Positions 48,980 through 57,761 are shown, counted from the stretch's first letter. The stretch: DNA of 64,000 nt from an uncultured Christensenellaceae bacterium (GCA_944380285.1 CALWGZ010000008.1:1-64000); one strand, 5' to 3'. The notes: generated by a model from the letters alone, not told the origin. Translations and numbers: made by a program.

Positions 48980-49210
48980 TCACTCTCCGCTCCTGATGAC
49001 TCCGTGTTTGGTATAGATCTCCGCCTTGCCGCGGATCTTGATCGCGGAAGTCCGTTGCGTGAATTGCATGACGCACACCTCGTTTTTGTCGAGGTTTTCG
49101 GTGTGGTGGGGCTTTGTGCTGTCGCCCCTCGTCAAGCCGATGATCTGTACCGGAGAGTCGACCGCCTTGATGACGATGTACTCTTCGCTTGCGTAAAATG
49201 TTTCGTCCAT
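48980..49210 (-). CDS. mtrB: trp RNA-binding attenuation protein (TRAP)
   Basis: The 76-residue protein aligns without gaps with Bacillus TRAP: IVIKAVDSPVQIIGLTRG, HHTENLDKNEV, VMQFTQRTSAIKIRGKAEI. TRAP forms an 11-subunit ring that binds tryptophan and wraps RNAs with repeated GAG/UAG triplets. The residues that contact tryptophan (Thr-Arg-Gly, His-His, Gln-Phe-Thr, Thr-Ser) are present. Of the three RNA-binding basic residues, Lys56 and Arg58 are kept as KIRG (positions 58 and 60), but the Lys37 position is Asn39. ATG at 49210 follows GAGGTG, and the promoter is at 49230. It leads an operon with pfkA and PPi-PFK. The usual target, a trp operon, is not in the window. Confidence 0.93.
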   Translation of the reverse strand: MDETFYASEEYIVIKAVDSPVQIIGLTRGDSTKPHHTENLDKNEVCVMQFTQRTSAIKIRGKAEIYTKHGVIRSGE

Positions 49211-49229
49211 ATTCACCTCAGTCAACGTC

Positions 49230-49258
49230 ATTATATCAAATTCGCGGACAAAAGCCAA
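49230..49258 (-). promoter_or_regulatory. Promoter of the TRAP-pfkA-PPi-PFK operon
   Basis: On the minus strand TTGGCT (49258-49253), 17 bp and TATAAT (49235-49230) precede the TRAP gene by about 20 bases. It lies between the dnaE stop and the TRAP start, so this operon is separate from dnaE. No long run of GAG/UAG triplets is seen in its leader. Confidence 0.75.
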
Positions 49259-49271
49259 ATATTTGACCGCA

Positions 49272-52200
49272 TTATTGCCCCGACGTCGCTTTTGTTCCGG
49301 GCAGAGCGCCCGTCTTGACGTTCGCCGCGCCGAGCACCGCTTTGAGTTGATACTCGAGCGTGCCGTCGAGGTCTGCCCCCAAGCCGTTGAGTCTCGACAG
49401 CGTCCTGCCTCTTTGCACGAACACCGGATGTCTGCCGGGGTTGAGCTTGATGTACTCCTCGGCGGCTTCGAGATCGCGGTCGTTTTCTATGCGCAGATAG
49501 AGCGCGGTATCGACGGGGCCGGCTTCCTCGGCGGGGTTTTCCTCTTCGGCGGCGTACTCCGACTTTCCGCCCCACGGGATGACGTCCGCGACGGACATCG
49601 TCACCTTGCCGTTCTCAAATCTCAGTCTGCCGTTGAGGCGGACGATCGCGTCCTCGGCGATCAGCGCACGGTACTTGTCGTAAGTCCTGGGGAAGAACAC
49701 CGCCTCGATCGACGAATAGAGATCTTCGATCGTCGCATACGCCATGATCTTGGCGTCCTTTGTCGTCTTTTTGCTGACGCCGTGCAGCATGCCGCAGAGG
49801 GAGACGTATTTGCCGTCGAACGCGCTCTGCACGCTGAGCAGTTCTTCCGCTCCGCTCTCGTCCTCGTCCTCGCCCTCTTCCGCCGCCGCGGCGTTCTTGA
49901 TATAGTCGACCAGCGGCGCCAGCGTGAAGCTCTCCTGTTTGAGTTCTTCCTTGTACGCGTCGAGCGGGTGCCCGGAAAGATAGACGCCGAGCGCCTCCTT
50001 TTCGAGCGCGAGTTTTTGCATTTGCGGATACTCTGCAAGCGGCGGGATGTCGTCCTCGGGGGCGGCGTCCTCGCCCATCAGGTCGAACAGGCTGATCTGC
50101 CCGCTCTCCTTGCCCTTGCGGTCGCGCGCCGCCTGTTTGAGCAGTCTCTCATACGACGCCATCAGTGCCGAGCGCGTATAGCCGAAGCAGTCGAACGCGC
50201 CCGCCTTGATCAGACCTTCCATGATGCGCTTGTTGATGACGCCTGTCTCGAGGCGGGACAGCATGTCGGACACGCTCTTGTACTCGCCGTTTTTCTCGCG
50301 CTCTTCTACGAGCGCCTGCATCGCGTCCGCGCCGACGTTCTTGACGCCGTTGAGCCCGTAGCGCAGCCTGCCGTCCTCGACCTTGAACAGCACGCGGCTC
50401 TTGTTGATGTCGGGCGGCAAGATCTCGAAGCCGTTGTCGCGCAGGATGGTCAGATACTTTTGCACTTCCTCGGCGTTGGTGATGCGGTTGTTGATGACCG
50501 CGGCGAACAGTTCGATCTCGTAGTATCTCTTGTAGAAGGCGGTCTGATAGGACAGCACCGCATAGGCGGCTGCGTGCGACTTGTTGAACGCGTACTTGGC
50601 GAAGCCCGCCATCTCGTCGAAGATCTCGTTGGCGGTATTTTCGTCGACGATGCCGACCTCTATCGCGCCGGGGATGCGCGGTTTGGCAAGCCCGATGAGT
50701 CTGCCGTCGGTAGAATATTTCGCAGGTTCGGGTGGCGCGCCGTAGAGGAAGATCTTGCGCTGCGCCTCCATGACCTCGGCTTTTTTCTTGCCCATCGCGC
50801 GGCGCAGCATGTCCGCCGCCCCGAGCGAATAGCCTGCCAGCAGCTGAGCCATCTGCATGACCTGTTCCTGATAGACGAGACAGCCGTATGTCATCTCGAG
50901 AATGGGTCTGAGCAGCGGATGGCGGTAGGTGACGCTCTCGGGATTCTTCTTTGACGCGATATATTTGGGGATGCTGTCCATCGGACCGGGGCGATAGAGC
51001 GACACGCCCGCTATGACGTCTTCGAGCGAGGACGGCTGGAGTTCTTTCATGAACTTTTTCATGCCGGCGGATTCGAGCTGGAACACCGCGTCGGTGTCGC
51101 CGCTGCTGATCTGTCGGTAGACCTCGGGGTCGTCGTAGCCCAGCTTGTCGAAGTCGACGTCCACGCCGTGATCCTCTTTGACGTACTGCCGCGCCTTGTC
51201 TATGTCGGTCAGCGTCTTGAGCCCGAGGAAGTCCATTTTGAGCATGCCCATCTCCTCGACCTCTTCCTTTTGGAACTGCGTGGTGATGTCCTCGCCGTTG
51301 CGTTGGAGAGGGACGTAGTCGGAGATGACCTCTTTGCATATGACGACGCCTGCGGCGTGCTTTGAGCAGTTGCACGGCATCGCCTCGAGCTTGTACGCCA
51401 TGTCGATGACCTGTCTCATCATCGGGTCGGTGTTGTACACCTCGACCGCCTCGGGCGAATAGAGTTTGACCTCGTCCTCTTTTTCGCTCTTGTGAAAGAC
51501 ATTGGCAAGGGTGACCTTGGGGTTGTTGGCGATCGTCTTTGTCAGCTTGTTGACGTCGGCGAGCGGCACGTTGTACACTCTGGCGATCTTCTTGATCGCC
51601 GCCTTCGCCTTCATCGTGCCGAGCGCCAAAATCTGGCAGACCTTGTCCGAGCCGTATTTGCGGGTGACGTATTCGATGACCTCGCCTCTCCTCTCGTAAC
51701 AGAAGTCGACGTCAAAGTCGGGCGGCGACTCGCGTTCGGGGTTGAGGAAGCGCTCGAAGAGCAGGTTGTATTTGAGCGGATCTACGTCGGTGATGCGGAT
51801 AGCATACGCTATGATGCTGCCCACGCCCGAACCTCTGCCCGCGCCGACGGGGATGCCGTGCGTGCGCGCGTAGTTGATGAAGTCCCAGACGACGAGGTAG
51901 TAGTCCGCGAAGCCCTTGGTGATGATGACTTCAAGCTCGCGCTCCGCCCTCTGTCTGATCTCGGGAGTGATCGTGCCGTACCGCCACTCCAAGCCCTTGT
52001 ACGCCATGCGGCGCAGATAGTCGGGCGACGACGAGCCGTCCTCGGCGACGTACGGCGGTTGAAGGTCCTGCTTTTCGATGACGACGTCGCACTTTTCCAT
52101 CACCTCGACGGTGTTGGTGACCGCCTCGGGGCACCACGAAAAGGTCTGCATCATCTCCTCGTACGTTTTGAGGTAGAATTGATCTGTCTCGAAGCGCATG

Positions 52201-53084
52201 CGCTCGGGGTCGTCGATCGTCTTGCCCGTCTGGATGCAGAGCATGACGTCGTGCATCTCGGCGTCCTCGCGCTCGGCGTAGTGGACGTCGTTTGTCGCGA
52301 CGACCTTGACTCCTATCTCCCGCGCGATCTTGACCAGCAGAGGGTTGACCCTCCTCTGCTCCTCTATGCCGTGGTCTTGGAGTTCGATATAAAAGTCCCC
52401 GGGCGCAAACATATCTCGCAGCATGATCGCATAGTTTTTTGCCTCGTCGTAGTTGCCTTGCAGCAGCAGTTCGGGGATGCGCCCCGCAAGACAGGCGGAC
52501 AGACAGATCACGCCCTCGGAGTGTTTTTTGAGCGTCTCGATGTCTATCCTCGGCTTGTAGTAAAAGCCGTCGACGTACGCCATGCTGTCCAGCTGAACGA
52601 GATTGCGGTAGCCGACGTTGTTCTTTGCGATGAGCACGAGGTGGTTGAAGCTGCCGTTGCGCCCCGTCTGCTCGTGCATGTTCTCGCAGGTGTAGAACTC
52701 GCAGCCGATGACGGGTTTGAGCCCCGCCTTCTTCATCGCCTTGTAGAATGTGAACACGCCGAACATGTTGCCGTGATCGGTGATCGCCATGCCGGGCATC
52801 CCCTTTTCGATCGCCTTGTCGACGAGGGGGTTGTCCTTGTGGTTGGGCGCGACGAGCCTCGTCGCCCCGTCCAGCAGACTGAACTCGGTGTGGACGTGCA
52901 GATGCACGAACGGCTTGACGGGCGGACGCGGCTTCTCGGGTTTTTCCTCCTTCTTCTCTTCCTTTTTGGGAGGCTCCTGTTCCTGCTCCGCCTCTTCGCG
53001 GGCGGCGTCCTCTTGCTCGAGCTGTTCGAGCAAAGCCTCGTCGTCCGACTCGACGTCGACGACCTCTTTGACGTTATCTGCCAT
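49272..53084 (-). CDS. dnaE: DNA polymerase III alpha subunit, DnaE
   Basis: The 1270-residue protein has the DnaE order. It starts with a ~57-residue acidic, low-complexity leader (EQLEQEDAAREEAEQEQEPP), followed by the PHP domain (FVHLHVHTEFSLLDGATRLV, MAITDHGNMFG). The polymerase core has GAGRGSGVGSIIAYAIRITD, ERESPPDFDVDFCYERRG with the catalytic Asp pair, and HAAGVVICKEVISDYVPL. Tandem helix-hairpin-helix and OB-fold regions follow. It synthesises DNA at the fork. The long acidic head is not typical of the family. It overlaps the whiA stop by 11 bases and is the last gene of PHP-whiA-dnaE. Confidence 0.95.
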   Translation of the reverse strand: MADNVKEVVDVESDDEALLEQLEQEDAAREEAEQEQEPPKKEEKKEEKPEKPRPPVKPFVHLHVHTEFSLLDGATRLVAPNHKDNPLVDKAIEKGMPGMAITDHGNMFGVFTFYKAMKKAGLKPVIGCEFYTCENMHEQTGRNGSFNHLVLIAKNNVGYRNLVQLDSMAYVDGFYYKPRIDIETLKKHSEGVICLSACLAGRIPELLLQGNYDEAKNYAIMLRDMFAPGDFYIELQDHGIEEQRRVNPLLVKIAREIGVKVVATNDVHYAEREDAEMHDVMLCIQTGKTIDDPERMRFETDQFYLKTYEEMMQTFSWCPEAVTNTVEVMEKCDVVIEKQDLQPPYVAEDGSSSPDYLRRMAYKGLEWRYGTITPEIRQRAERELEVIITKGFADYYLVVWDFINYARTHGIPVGAGRGSGVGSIIAYAIRITDVDPLKYNLLFERFLNPERESPPDFDVDFCYERRGEVIEYVTRKYGSDKVCQILALGTMKAKAAIKKIARVYNVPLADVNKLTKTIANNPKVTLANVFHKSEKEDEVKLYSPEAVEVYNTDPMMRQVIDMAYKLEAMPCNCSKHAAGVVICKEVISDYVPLQRNGEDITTQFQKEEVEEMGMLKMDFLGLKTLTDIDKARQYVKEDHGVDVDFDKLGYDDPEVYRQISSGDTDAVFQLESAGMKKFMKELQPSSLEDVIAGVSLYRPGPMDSIPKYIASKKNPESVTYRHPLLRPILEMTYGCLVYQEQVMQMAQLLAGYSLGAADMLRRAMGKKKAEVMEAQRKIFLYGAPPEPAKYSTDGRLIGLAKPRIPGAIEVGIVDENTANEIFDEMAGFAKYAFNKSHAAAYAVLSYQTAFYKRYYEIELFAAVINNRITNAEEVQKYLTILRDNGFEILPPDINKSRVLFKVEDGRLRYGLNGVKNVGADAMQALVEEREKNGEYKSVSDMLSRLETGVINKRIMEGLIKAGAFDCFGYTRSALMASYERLLKQAARDRKGKESGQISLFDLMGEDAAPEDDIPPLAEYPQMQKLALEKEALGVYLSGHPLDAYKEELKQESFTLAPLVDYIKNAAAAEEGEDEDESGAEELLSVQSAFDGKYVSLCGMLHGVSKKTTKDAKIMAYATIEDLYSSIEAVFFPRTYDKYRALIAEDAIVRLNGRLRFENGKVTMSVADVIPWGGKSEYAAEEENPAEEAGPVDTALYLRIENDRDLEAAEEYIKLNPGRHPVFVQRGRTLSRLNGLGADLDGTLEYQLKAVLGAANVKTGALPGTKATSGQ

Positions 53085-53982
53085 TTTCCGCCTCCTTCAA
53101 AATTTTCTCTATCCTGTGGTTGAGCCCGCTCTTGCTGATGCCCAGCTCTTTGGCGAGCTGCGCCATCGTGAACTCGGGGTGCGCCTCTCTCGCGTCGCAC
53201 ACCGCGCGCAGCTTGTCGTCCAGCCTGTCCAGACTGCCGTCTTCGCGCAGCCGCGCGATCGCGCCGAGCAGCTGCCCCGCCGCGCGCTGAGCCTTGTCCA
53301 TGTTGGCGAGCGTACAGTTGACGCCGCGGTTGATGTTGTTGTTCGCCTCTCTCAGCATCATCACGTCGCTGAGAGCAAACACGCTCTCGTACGCTCCCAT
53401 GAACGCCAGCACTCCGCTGACGTCCGTCCCCGACTTGCAATAAGCGCCGTACAGGTCGCGCCTGTGGGTGACATGCATCGCGATGTCTCTTGCGGCGAAA
53501 TACTCGGCGAGTTCTCTCGCCGCGTCCTCGTCGAAAAAGGTGAACTCGATGTGATAGCCGCCGCCGTCGTCGCTGCCCGGCGCATACGCGCTGCCGCAGA
53601 CGGCGAACAGCCCTCTTACATAGGCGGACGCCTCTTCGTCGCTCGCGAACTTCCTGCCGAGCCCCCCTCGGCTTTCGGCGGTCTCGGGCAAAAGGTCGGC
53701 GAAGATGCGCTCCGCCTCGCCCGGTCTGACCGACGCGGAATACAGCTTTTGCGCGGACGAGTAGGCAAACTCCACCTCCGCGCCGTACAGCTCCTTGATC
53801 AGCCCCAGCGCGATGAGCACGGGCTGCATGCTCTTGTTCTCGACGGTCAGCCCCAGCTTGTTGCTCTTGAGCGTGAGCGAGCCGGCGGTCTTGACGATCG
53901 CGGCGAGATATGCCTTGCGCGCCTCTTCTCCGTCGGCGTCGGACAGCGCGGTCTGTTTGCGCACTTCTTCGGTGATGTTCAT
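53074..53982 (-). CDS. whiA: WhiA, DNA-binding regulator
   Basis: The 302-residue protein has an N-terminal LAGLIDADG-homing-endonuclease-like region (EEARKAYLAAIVKTAGSLTL) and the C-terminal helix-turn-helix with HPEFTMAQLAKELGISKSGL followed by NHRIEKI, the WhiA signature. In Actinobacteria it controls sporulation division genes, and in Bacillus it influences division and chromosome segregation. In Clostridia it is often near dnaE and a PHP gene, as here. ATG at 53982 overlaps the upstream stop as ATGA; the longer frame to 54084 lacks a ribosome binding site. Confidence 0.92.
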   Translation of the reverse strand: MNITEEVRKQTALSDADGEEARKAYLAAIVKTAGSLTLKSNKLGLTVENKSMQPVLIALGLIKELYGAEVEFAYSSAQKLYSASVRPGEAERIFADLLPETAESRGGLGRKFASDEEASAYVRGLFAVCGSAYAPGSDDGGGYHIEFTFFDEDAARELAEYFAARDIAMHVTHRRDLYGAYCKSGTDVSGVLAFMGAYESVFALSDVMMLREANNNINRGVNCTLANMDKAQRAAGQLLGAIARLREDGSLDRLDDKLRAVCDAREAHPEFTMAQLAKELGISKSGLNHRIEKILKEAENGR

Positions 53983-54737
53983 ACCGTGGTCCCCCTGCGG
54001 AACACAATGGGCTTGTCCGAGATGTTGACGACTGTGTCGCCGTCCAGCCCGAGTTTTTGCACCATGTCCAGCGCGTATTCGCACTTGCCGACGCGCGCCG
54101 GCTTGTGAGCGTCGCTGTTGACGATGAGTTTTGCCCCCGTCGCCGCGAGGATCTCAACGCCTTTGAGGTCGGGGGTCTTGTGTCTCGACGACAGTTCGAC
54201 GAACGTCCCCGCCGCCGCACACGCCTCGCCGATGGGTTTGAGTTCGACGTCCAGCCTGAACCCGGGGTGGGTGAGCACGTCGATCTCGTGTTCTGTCACC
54301 GCCCTGACGAACGCCTCGGTGTTGAGCGCGCGCTGCCTGGCGCTGTTGCGGCAGAAACAACGCGTCACGCCGTTGAACGGCAGTTTGAAGTAGTCCTTGA
54401 ACCTCAGCGGATAGGCGGTCAGATGAAATCCGGCAAGCACGACGTCCAGCTTCGCCGCGTCCTCGGGCGACAGGTCGATCTCCCCTCTCGGGCTGAGGAT
54501 GTTCGCCTCTATGCCCAGAAGCACCCTGAACCGATATTCCTTCGCGACGGCGTCGACGTCGCGCCTCATCTCGTCAAAGCGCGACGGCTTGACGCCGATC
54601 AGCGGATGCCTCTCGCCGTGGTCGGTGATCGCGAGCGCTTCGAGCCCGAGACTCATCGCCGCGACGACGTTGTCCTCGACCGTCCCGGTGCCGTGAGAGT
54701 ATTTTGTGTGTGAATGAAAGTCTGCGCGGATGTTCAT
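53979..54737 (-). CDS. PHP domain phosphoesterase, YcdX-like
   Basis: The 252-residue protein has the PHP metal motifs: FHSHTKYSHGTG at the N-terminus, ITDHGERH, VLLGIEANI, HPGFR and NSDAHKP at the C-terminus, so nine His/Asp/Glu ligands for three metals are in place. It resembles YcdX and the bacterial histidinol-phosphatase-like hydrolases. Its substrate is unknown. It leads the PHP-whiA-dnaE operon, and its stop overlaps whiA by four bases (ATGA). Confidence 0.93.
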   Translation of the reverse strand: MNIRADFHSHTKYSHGTGTVEDNVVAAMSLGLEALAITDHGERHPLIGVKPSRFDEMRRDVDAVAKEYRFRVLLGIEANILSPRGEIDLSPEDAAKLDVVLAGFHLTAYPLRFKDYFKLPFNGVTRCFCRNSARQRALNTEAFVRAVTEHEIDVLTHPGFRLDVELKPIGEACAAAGTFVELSSRHKTPDLKGVEILAATGAKLIVNSDAHKPARVGKCEYALDMVQKLGLDGDTVVNISDKPIVFRRGTTV

Positions 54738-54839
54738 TTCGTCCCTTTTCCCGCGCGCATAAAGCGCACGAACACTCGCGCTCTCCGAACTGCGGCGCCT
54801 GCACGCGTAACGTGCGCGCGAGTGTGGACTTATATTATA
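54738..54839 (-). promoter_or_regulatory. Promoter and structured 5' leader of PHP-whiA-dnaE
   Basis: On the minus strand TATAAT is at 54839-54834, with TTTACT 18 bp upstream as -35. The leader of about 90 bases begins with ACACTCGCGC (54825-54816), whose complement GCGCGAGTGT is at 54781-54772. Between the arms a second stem GCACG / CGTGC is possible. The message should therefore start with a strong stem-loop. Confidence 0.6.
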
Positions 54840-54892
54840 GAATACAACGCGTCAAAAAGTAAAGGCAAAACCGTCGCGTAATTGTAAATTTT

Positions 54893-55759
54893 TCATCGCC
54901 CCGCGACGACGACCTCGAGCTCGAGCCTCACGCCGCAGTCTTTGTACACCTCTCTTTGCGCCCTGTCGGCGAGCGCGAGATAGTCCGCCGCCGTTCCGCC
55001 GCCCGCGTTGACGATGAACCCTGCGTGTTTTTGCGATATCTCCGCGCCGCCCTCGCGCGCCCCTTTGAGCCCGGCTCGCTCTATGTACCACCCCGCCGAC
55101 GTGCCGTCGACCCGCTTGAACGTGCTGCCGAGCGACCTGCCCTTTGGCTGGCTCGCCGCCCTGAGCGCGGCATATTTCCTTCCCTCTCTCTCGACCGCCG
55201 CCCTGTCCGACCTCGCGAACGAGAACGCCGCCGCGAGCACGATCGCGTCTTTGCCCAGCGCGCTTTTGCGATAGCCGAAGCCGCACTCGTCGGGGCAGAG
55301 CCTCTCCCGCTTGCCGTCCGCGAGCACGTCCACCCAGAGCGCGACGTCCGCGAACTCCGTCCCGAACGCGCCGGCGTTCATCGCCGCCGCTCCGCCCACG
55401 CTCCCGGGGATCGCCGCGAGCCTCTCCAAGCCGGACAGCCCCCGCGCCGCCGCCTTTTTGGCGAGCGAGGACAGCCTCTCTCCGGCGAGCGCCACCGCGA
55501 CCTCTCCGCAAAACTCCGCGCCCGTCATCGCTCTCGTCGTCAAGACCGCGGCGTCGTATTCTCCGTCGGGGAACAGGATGTTCGTCCCTCTGCCGGCGAC
55601 GTCGAAGCTCTCGTCCCCGAGCGCGGCTACGGCGGCAACAAACTCCTCTTTCGTCCGCGGCTCGATCAACAGCCCGACCGTCCCTGCGTTGCCGTAAGAA
55701 GAAAAGGACGGAGCGCGTCTCCGCGCCCCGAATCTCTCCACAAAATACTGCGCGTCCAT
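54893..55759 (-). CDS. murB: UDP-N-acetylenolpyruvoylglucosamine reductase
   Basis: The 288-residue enzyme has MurB motifs: SSYGNAGTVGLLIEPRTKEE, VAGRGTNILFPDG, AAIPGSVGGAAAMNAGAFG (FAD binding) and KGRSLGSTFKRVDG with the catalytic Ser, then QKHAGFIVNAGGGTAADYL. It reduces the enolpyruvyl intermediate to UDP-MurNAc in peptidoglycan synthesis. It is the last gene of flippase-mazG-dusB-murB, 30 bp after dusB. The reading is GC-rich with a compact C-terminus. Confidence 0.94.
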   Translation of the reverse strand: MDAQYFVERFGARRRAPSFSSYGNAGTVGLLIEPRTKEEFVAAVAALGDESFDVAGRGTNILFPDGEYDAAVLTTRAMTGAEFCGEVAVALAGERLSSLAKKAAARGLSGLERLAAIPGSVGGAAAMNAGAFGTEFADVALWVDVLADGKRERLCPDECGFGYRKSALGKDAIVLAAAFSFARSDRAAVEREGRKYAALRAASQPKGRSLGSTFKRVDGTSAGWYIERAGLKGAREGGAEISQKHAGFIVNAGGGTAADYLALADRAQREVYKDCGVRLELEVVVAGR

Positions 55760-55789
55760 ACACGCAAATATATGACCCTCGCTCCCTCT

Positions 55790-56737
55790 CTATGCGATGG
55801 GGATGTCGAGCAGTTCGCACTCCCTCGCCGCGGCGGTCAGCTCTTCGAGGCTCGTGCTTTCGAACACCCTCTGTTTGAACGCCTTGCCGCCCGCAAGCCC
55901 CTTGACGAAGTACGCCAAATGCTTCTTCATGTTGGCGGCGACATAGACGGGCGAATGGAATGCGAGCATCGTCGCGATGTGTTCGTCGACCGCCTCCCTC
56001 CTCGTGCGCCACGGTCTTTTGACGCCGGCGATGTCCGCAAACAGCCACGGCTGCCCCAGCGCGCCCCTTGCGATCATCACGCCCGCCGCGCCGGTGACGC
56101 CGAGCATGTCACGATAGCCGTCGACGCTGTCCACGTCGCCGTTGGCGAGCACCGGGATGTCGACCGCGCGGACGACCTCGGCGATGTATTCCCTGTCCGC
56201 CCTGCCGGAATAAAATTGTTCTCTCGTCCTGCCGTGGACGGTCAGAAGCTCCGCCCCGGCGTCTTGCAATATCTTGGCGAAATCGACACCGGTACGAGAA
56301 TTTTGTTCAAAGCCTATCCTGAATTTGACGGTGACGTGCTTGCCCGAAAGTTTGAGCGCGCGCACTATCTTCGCCGCCTGCTCGGGTTCTTTGAGCAGCG
56401 CGCTGCCCTCGCCGTTGCCGACGATCTTGGGGACGGGACAGCCCATATTGACGTCGACGATGTCGAACTTTTCGAGCGCGGGATGGCGCGCCGCCGCCAA
56501 CATGATCTCGGGCTCTCTGCCGAAGATCTGCACCGCCTTGACCTTTTCCGCGTCCGTCGTGTGGAGCAGGTCCTCCGTCTTTACGCTACCGTAGACCAAG
56601 CCCTTTGCCGAGATCATCTCGGTGTAGGTGAGCGCCGCTCCGGCGCGTGCGCAAAGTCTGCGGAAACCGACGTCGCTGAACCCTGCTATCGGCGCGAGCA
56701 CCGCTTTCGGGGCGTCAAATATCTCGGCGGGACTCAC
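55790..56737 (-). CDS. dusB: tRNA-dihydrouridine synthase, DusB type
   Basis: The 315-residue flavoenzyme has VLAPIAGFSDVGFRRLCARA, then VKAVQIFGREPEIMLAAA, DVNMGCPVPKIVGNGEGSAL (with the catalytic Cys), VTVKFRIGFEQNSRTGVD, VHGRTREQFYSGRAD and VLANGDVDSVDGYRD. These are the FMN- and tRNA-binding motifs of Dus enzymes; the NMGCP motif is typical of DusB. It reduces uridine to dihydrouridine in tRNA. It overlaps mazG by 23 bases. Confidence 0.94.
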   Translation of the reverse strand: MSPAEIFDAPKAVLAPIAGFSDVGFRRLCARAGAALTYTEMISAKGLVYGSVKTEDLLHTTDAEKVKAVQIFGREPEIMLAAARHPALEKFDIVDVNMGCPVPKIVGNGEGSALLKEPEQAAKIVRALKLSGKHVTVKFRIGFEQNSRTGVDFAKILQDAGAELLTVHGRTREQFYSGRADREYIAEVVRAVDIPVLANGDVDSVDGYRDMLGVTGAAGVMIARGALGQPWLFADIAGVKRPWRTRREAVDEHIATMLAFHSPVYVAANMKKHLAYFVKGLAGGKAFKQRVFESTSLEELTAAARECELLDIPIA

Positions 56738-57761
56738 GTCTTTTCACCTCTTCCCAAAGTTCGTCCGCCTCCTTTGGCGACAGCTCGCTCACGGGCTTTG
56801 CCGCGAGCTGTTCGAGCGCGGCGTACCGGCTCTCGAACTTGCGCACCGCCCTCGACAGCGCGATCTCGGGATCGCATTTGAGCAGCCTGACGACGTTGAC
56901 CGCGGCGAACAGCAGGTCTCCGCACTCGATCTCGCGCTCGGTCGCGTCCTTTGCGGCGAGGCACTCCGCCGTCTCTTCGGACAGTTTCTTTGCCGCCGCT
57001 TCCGCGCTCTCGAAATCGAAGCCCGCCTTTGCCGCCGCCTTTTGCACTTTGAGCGCGCGCTCGACCGCCGGCAGCGCCTTCGCGACCCTCTTCATCTTGT
57101 CCGAAGCGCGGTATGCGCCCTTTTCTTTCGCCTTTGCCGCCTCCCACGACGCGAGGCTCTCCTCGGCGCTGTTTGCGACGACGTCACCGAACACATGGGG
57201 ATGCCGCGTGATCAGCTTTTCACCGAGGTCGGTCAACATGTCGGACAGGTCGAACTCGCCGTTTTTCTCGGCGATCTCGCAGTGGAACACACTCTGCAAC
57301 ATCACGTCGCCGCACTCCTCGCGCATGTTGGCGACGTCGCGGTTGTCGATCGCCTCGACCAGCTCGTACGCCTCTTCGACAGCGTTGGCGCGGATGCTGT
57401 CGTGAGTCTGCGCCTTGTCCCATTCGCAGCCGTCGTCCGCGCAAAGTCTGCGCATGATGTTGACAAGGTCGGCAAAGTCGTGGCGGCGCTTGTCCTTGAA
57501 AGACAGCGGCGGGACCGCCGCCCTTTCGCAGGCGCACAGCGTCGCCGCAGTCCTCTCTTTCCCGTCGCAGACGACGGGCGCGGCTTCGCCTATCAGGCGC
57601 GACAGCTTTGCCGCCGTCTCTTTGACCGCGCCTTCGCCGACGTGCGTCAGCACCAGCGCCGACCGCGTGTCGTACCAAAAGTCTTTCGCCGAGACAAACG
57701 CCTCAGCCTCGATCGTCAATGTGCCGAGCGCGTCGGCAATGCGCTTTTCGTTGTTCTTCAT
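56715..57761 (-). CDS. mazG: Nucleoside triphosphate pyrophosphohydrolase, MazG
   Basis: The 348-residue protein has two MazG domains. The first (about residues 95-205) has CEWDKAQTHDSIRANAVEEA with EEAYELVEAI, EECGDVMLQSVFHCEIAEKN and RHPHVFGDV. The second has EETAECLAAKDATEREIECG with DLLFAAVNVVRL. The motifs EExxE..ExxD hold Mg ions. It hydrolyses noncanonical NTPs to NMP and PPi. The first ~90 residues are not MazG. In related Firmicutes this position is a tetrapyrrole methylase domain (YabN), and here it may be a degenerate or shortened version, since no methylase motif is visible. It overlaps the flippase gene by 59 bases. Confidence 0.92.
   Translation of the reverse strand: MKNNEKRIADALGTLTIEAEAFVSAKDFWYDTRSALVLTHVGEGAVKETAAKLSRLIGEAAPVVCDGKERTAATLCACERAAVPPLSFKDKRRHDFADLVNIMRRLCADDGCEWDKAQTHDSIRANAVEEAYELVEAIDNRDVANMREECGDVMLQSVFHCEIAEKNGEFDLSDMLTDLGEKLITRHPHVFGDVVANSAEESLASWEAAKAKEKGAYRASDKMKRVAKALPAVERALKVQKAAAKAGFDFESAEAAAKKLSEETAECLAAKDATEREIECGDLLFAAVNVVRLLKCDPEIALSRAVRKFESRYAALEQLAAKPVSELSPKEADELWEEVKRRESRRDI

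Noticed and set aside
47957..49258. Full TRAP binding site (many GAG/UAG triplets) in the TRAP-pfkA operon
   Set aside because: Only two or three scattered GAG triplets are seen, near the pfkA ribosome binding site; 9-11 are usual.
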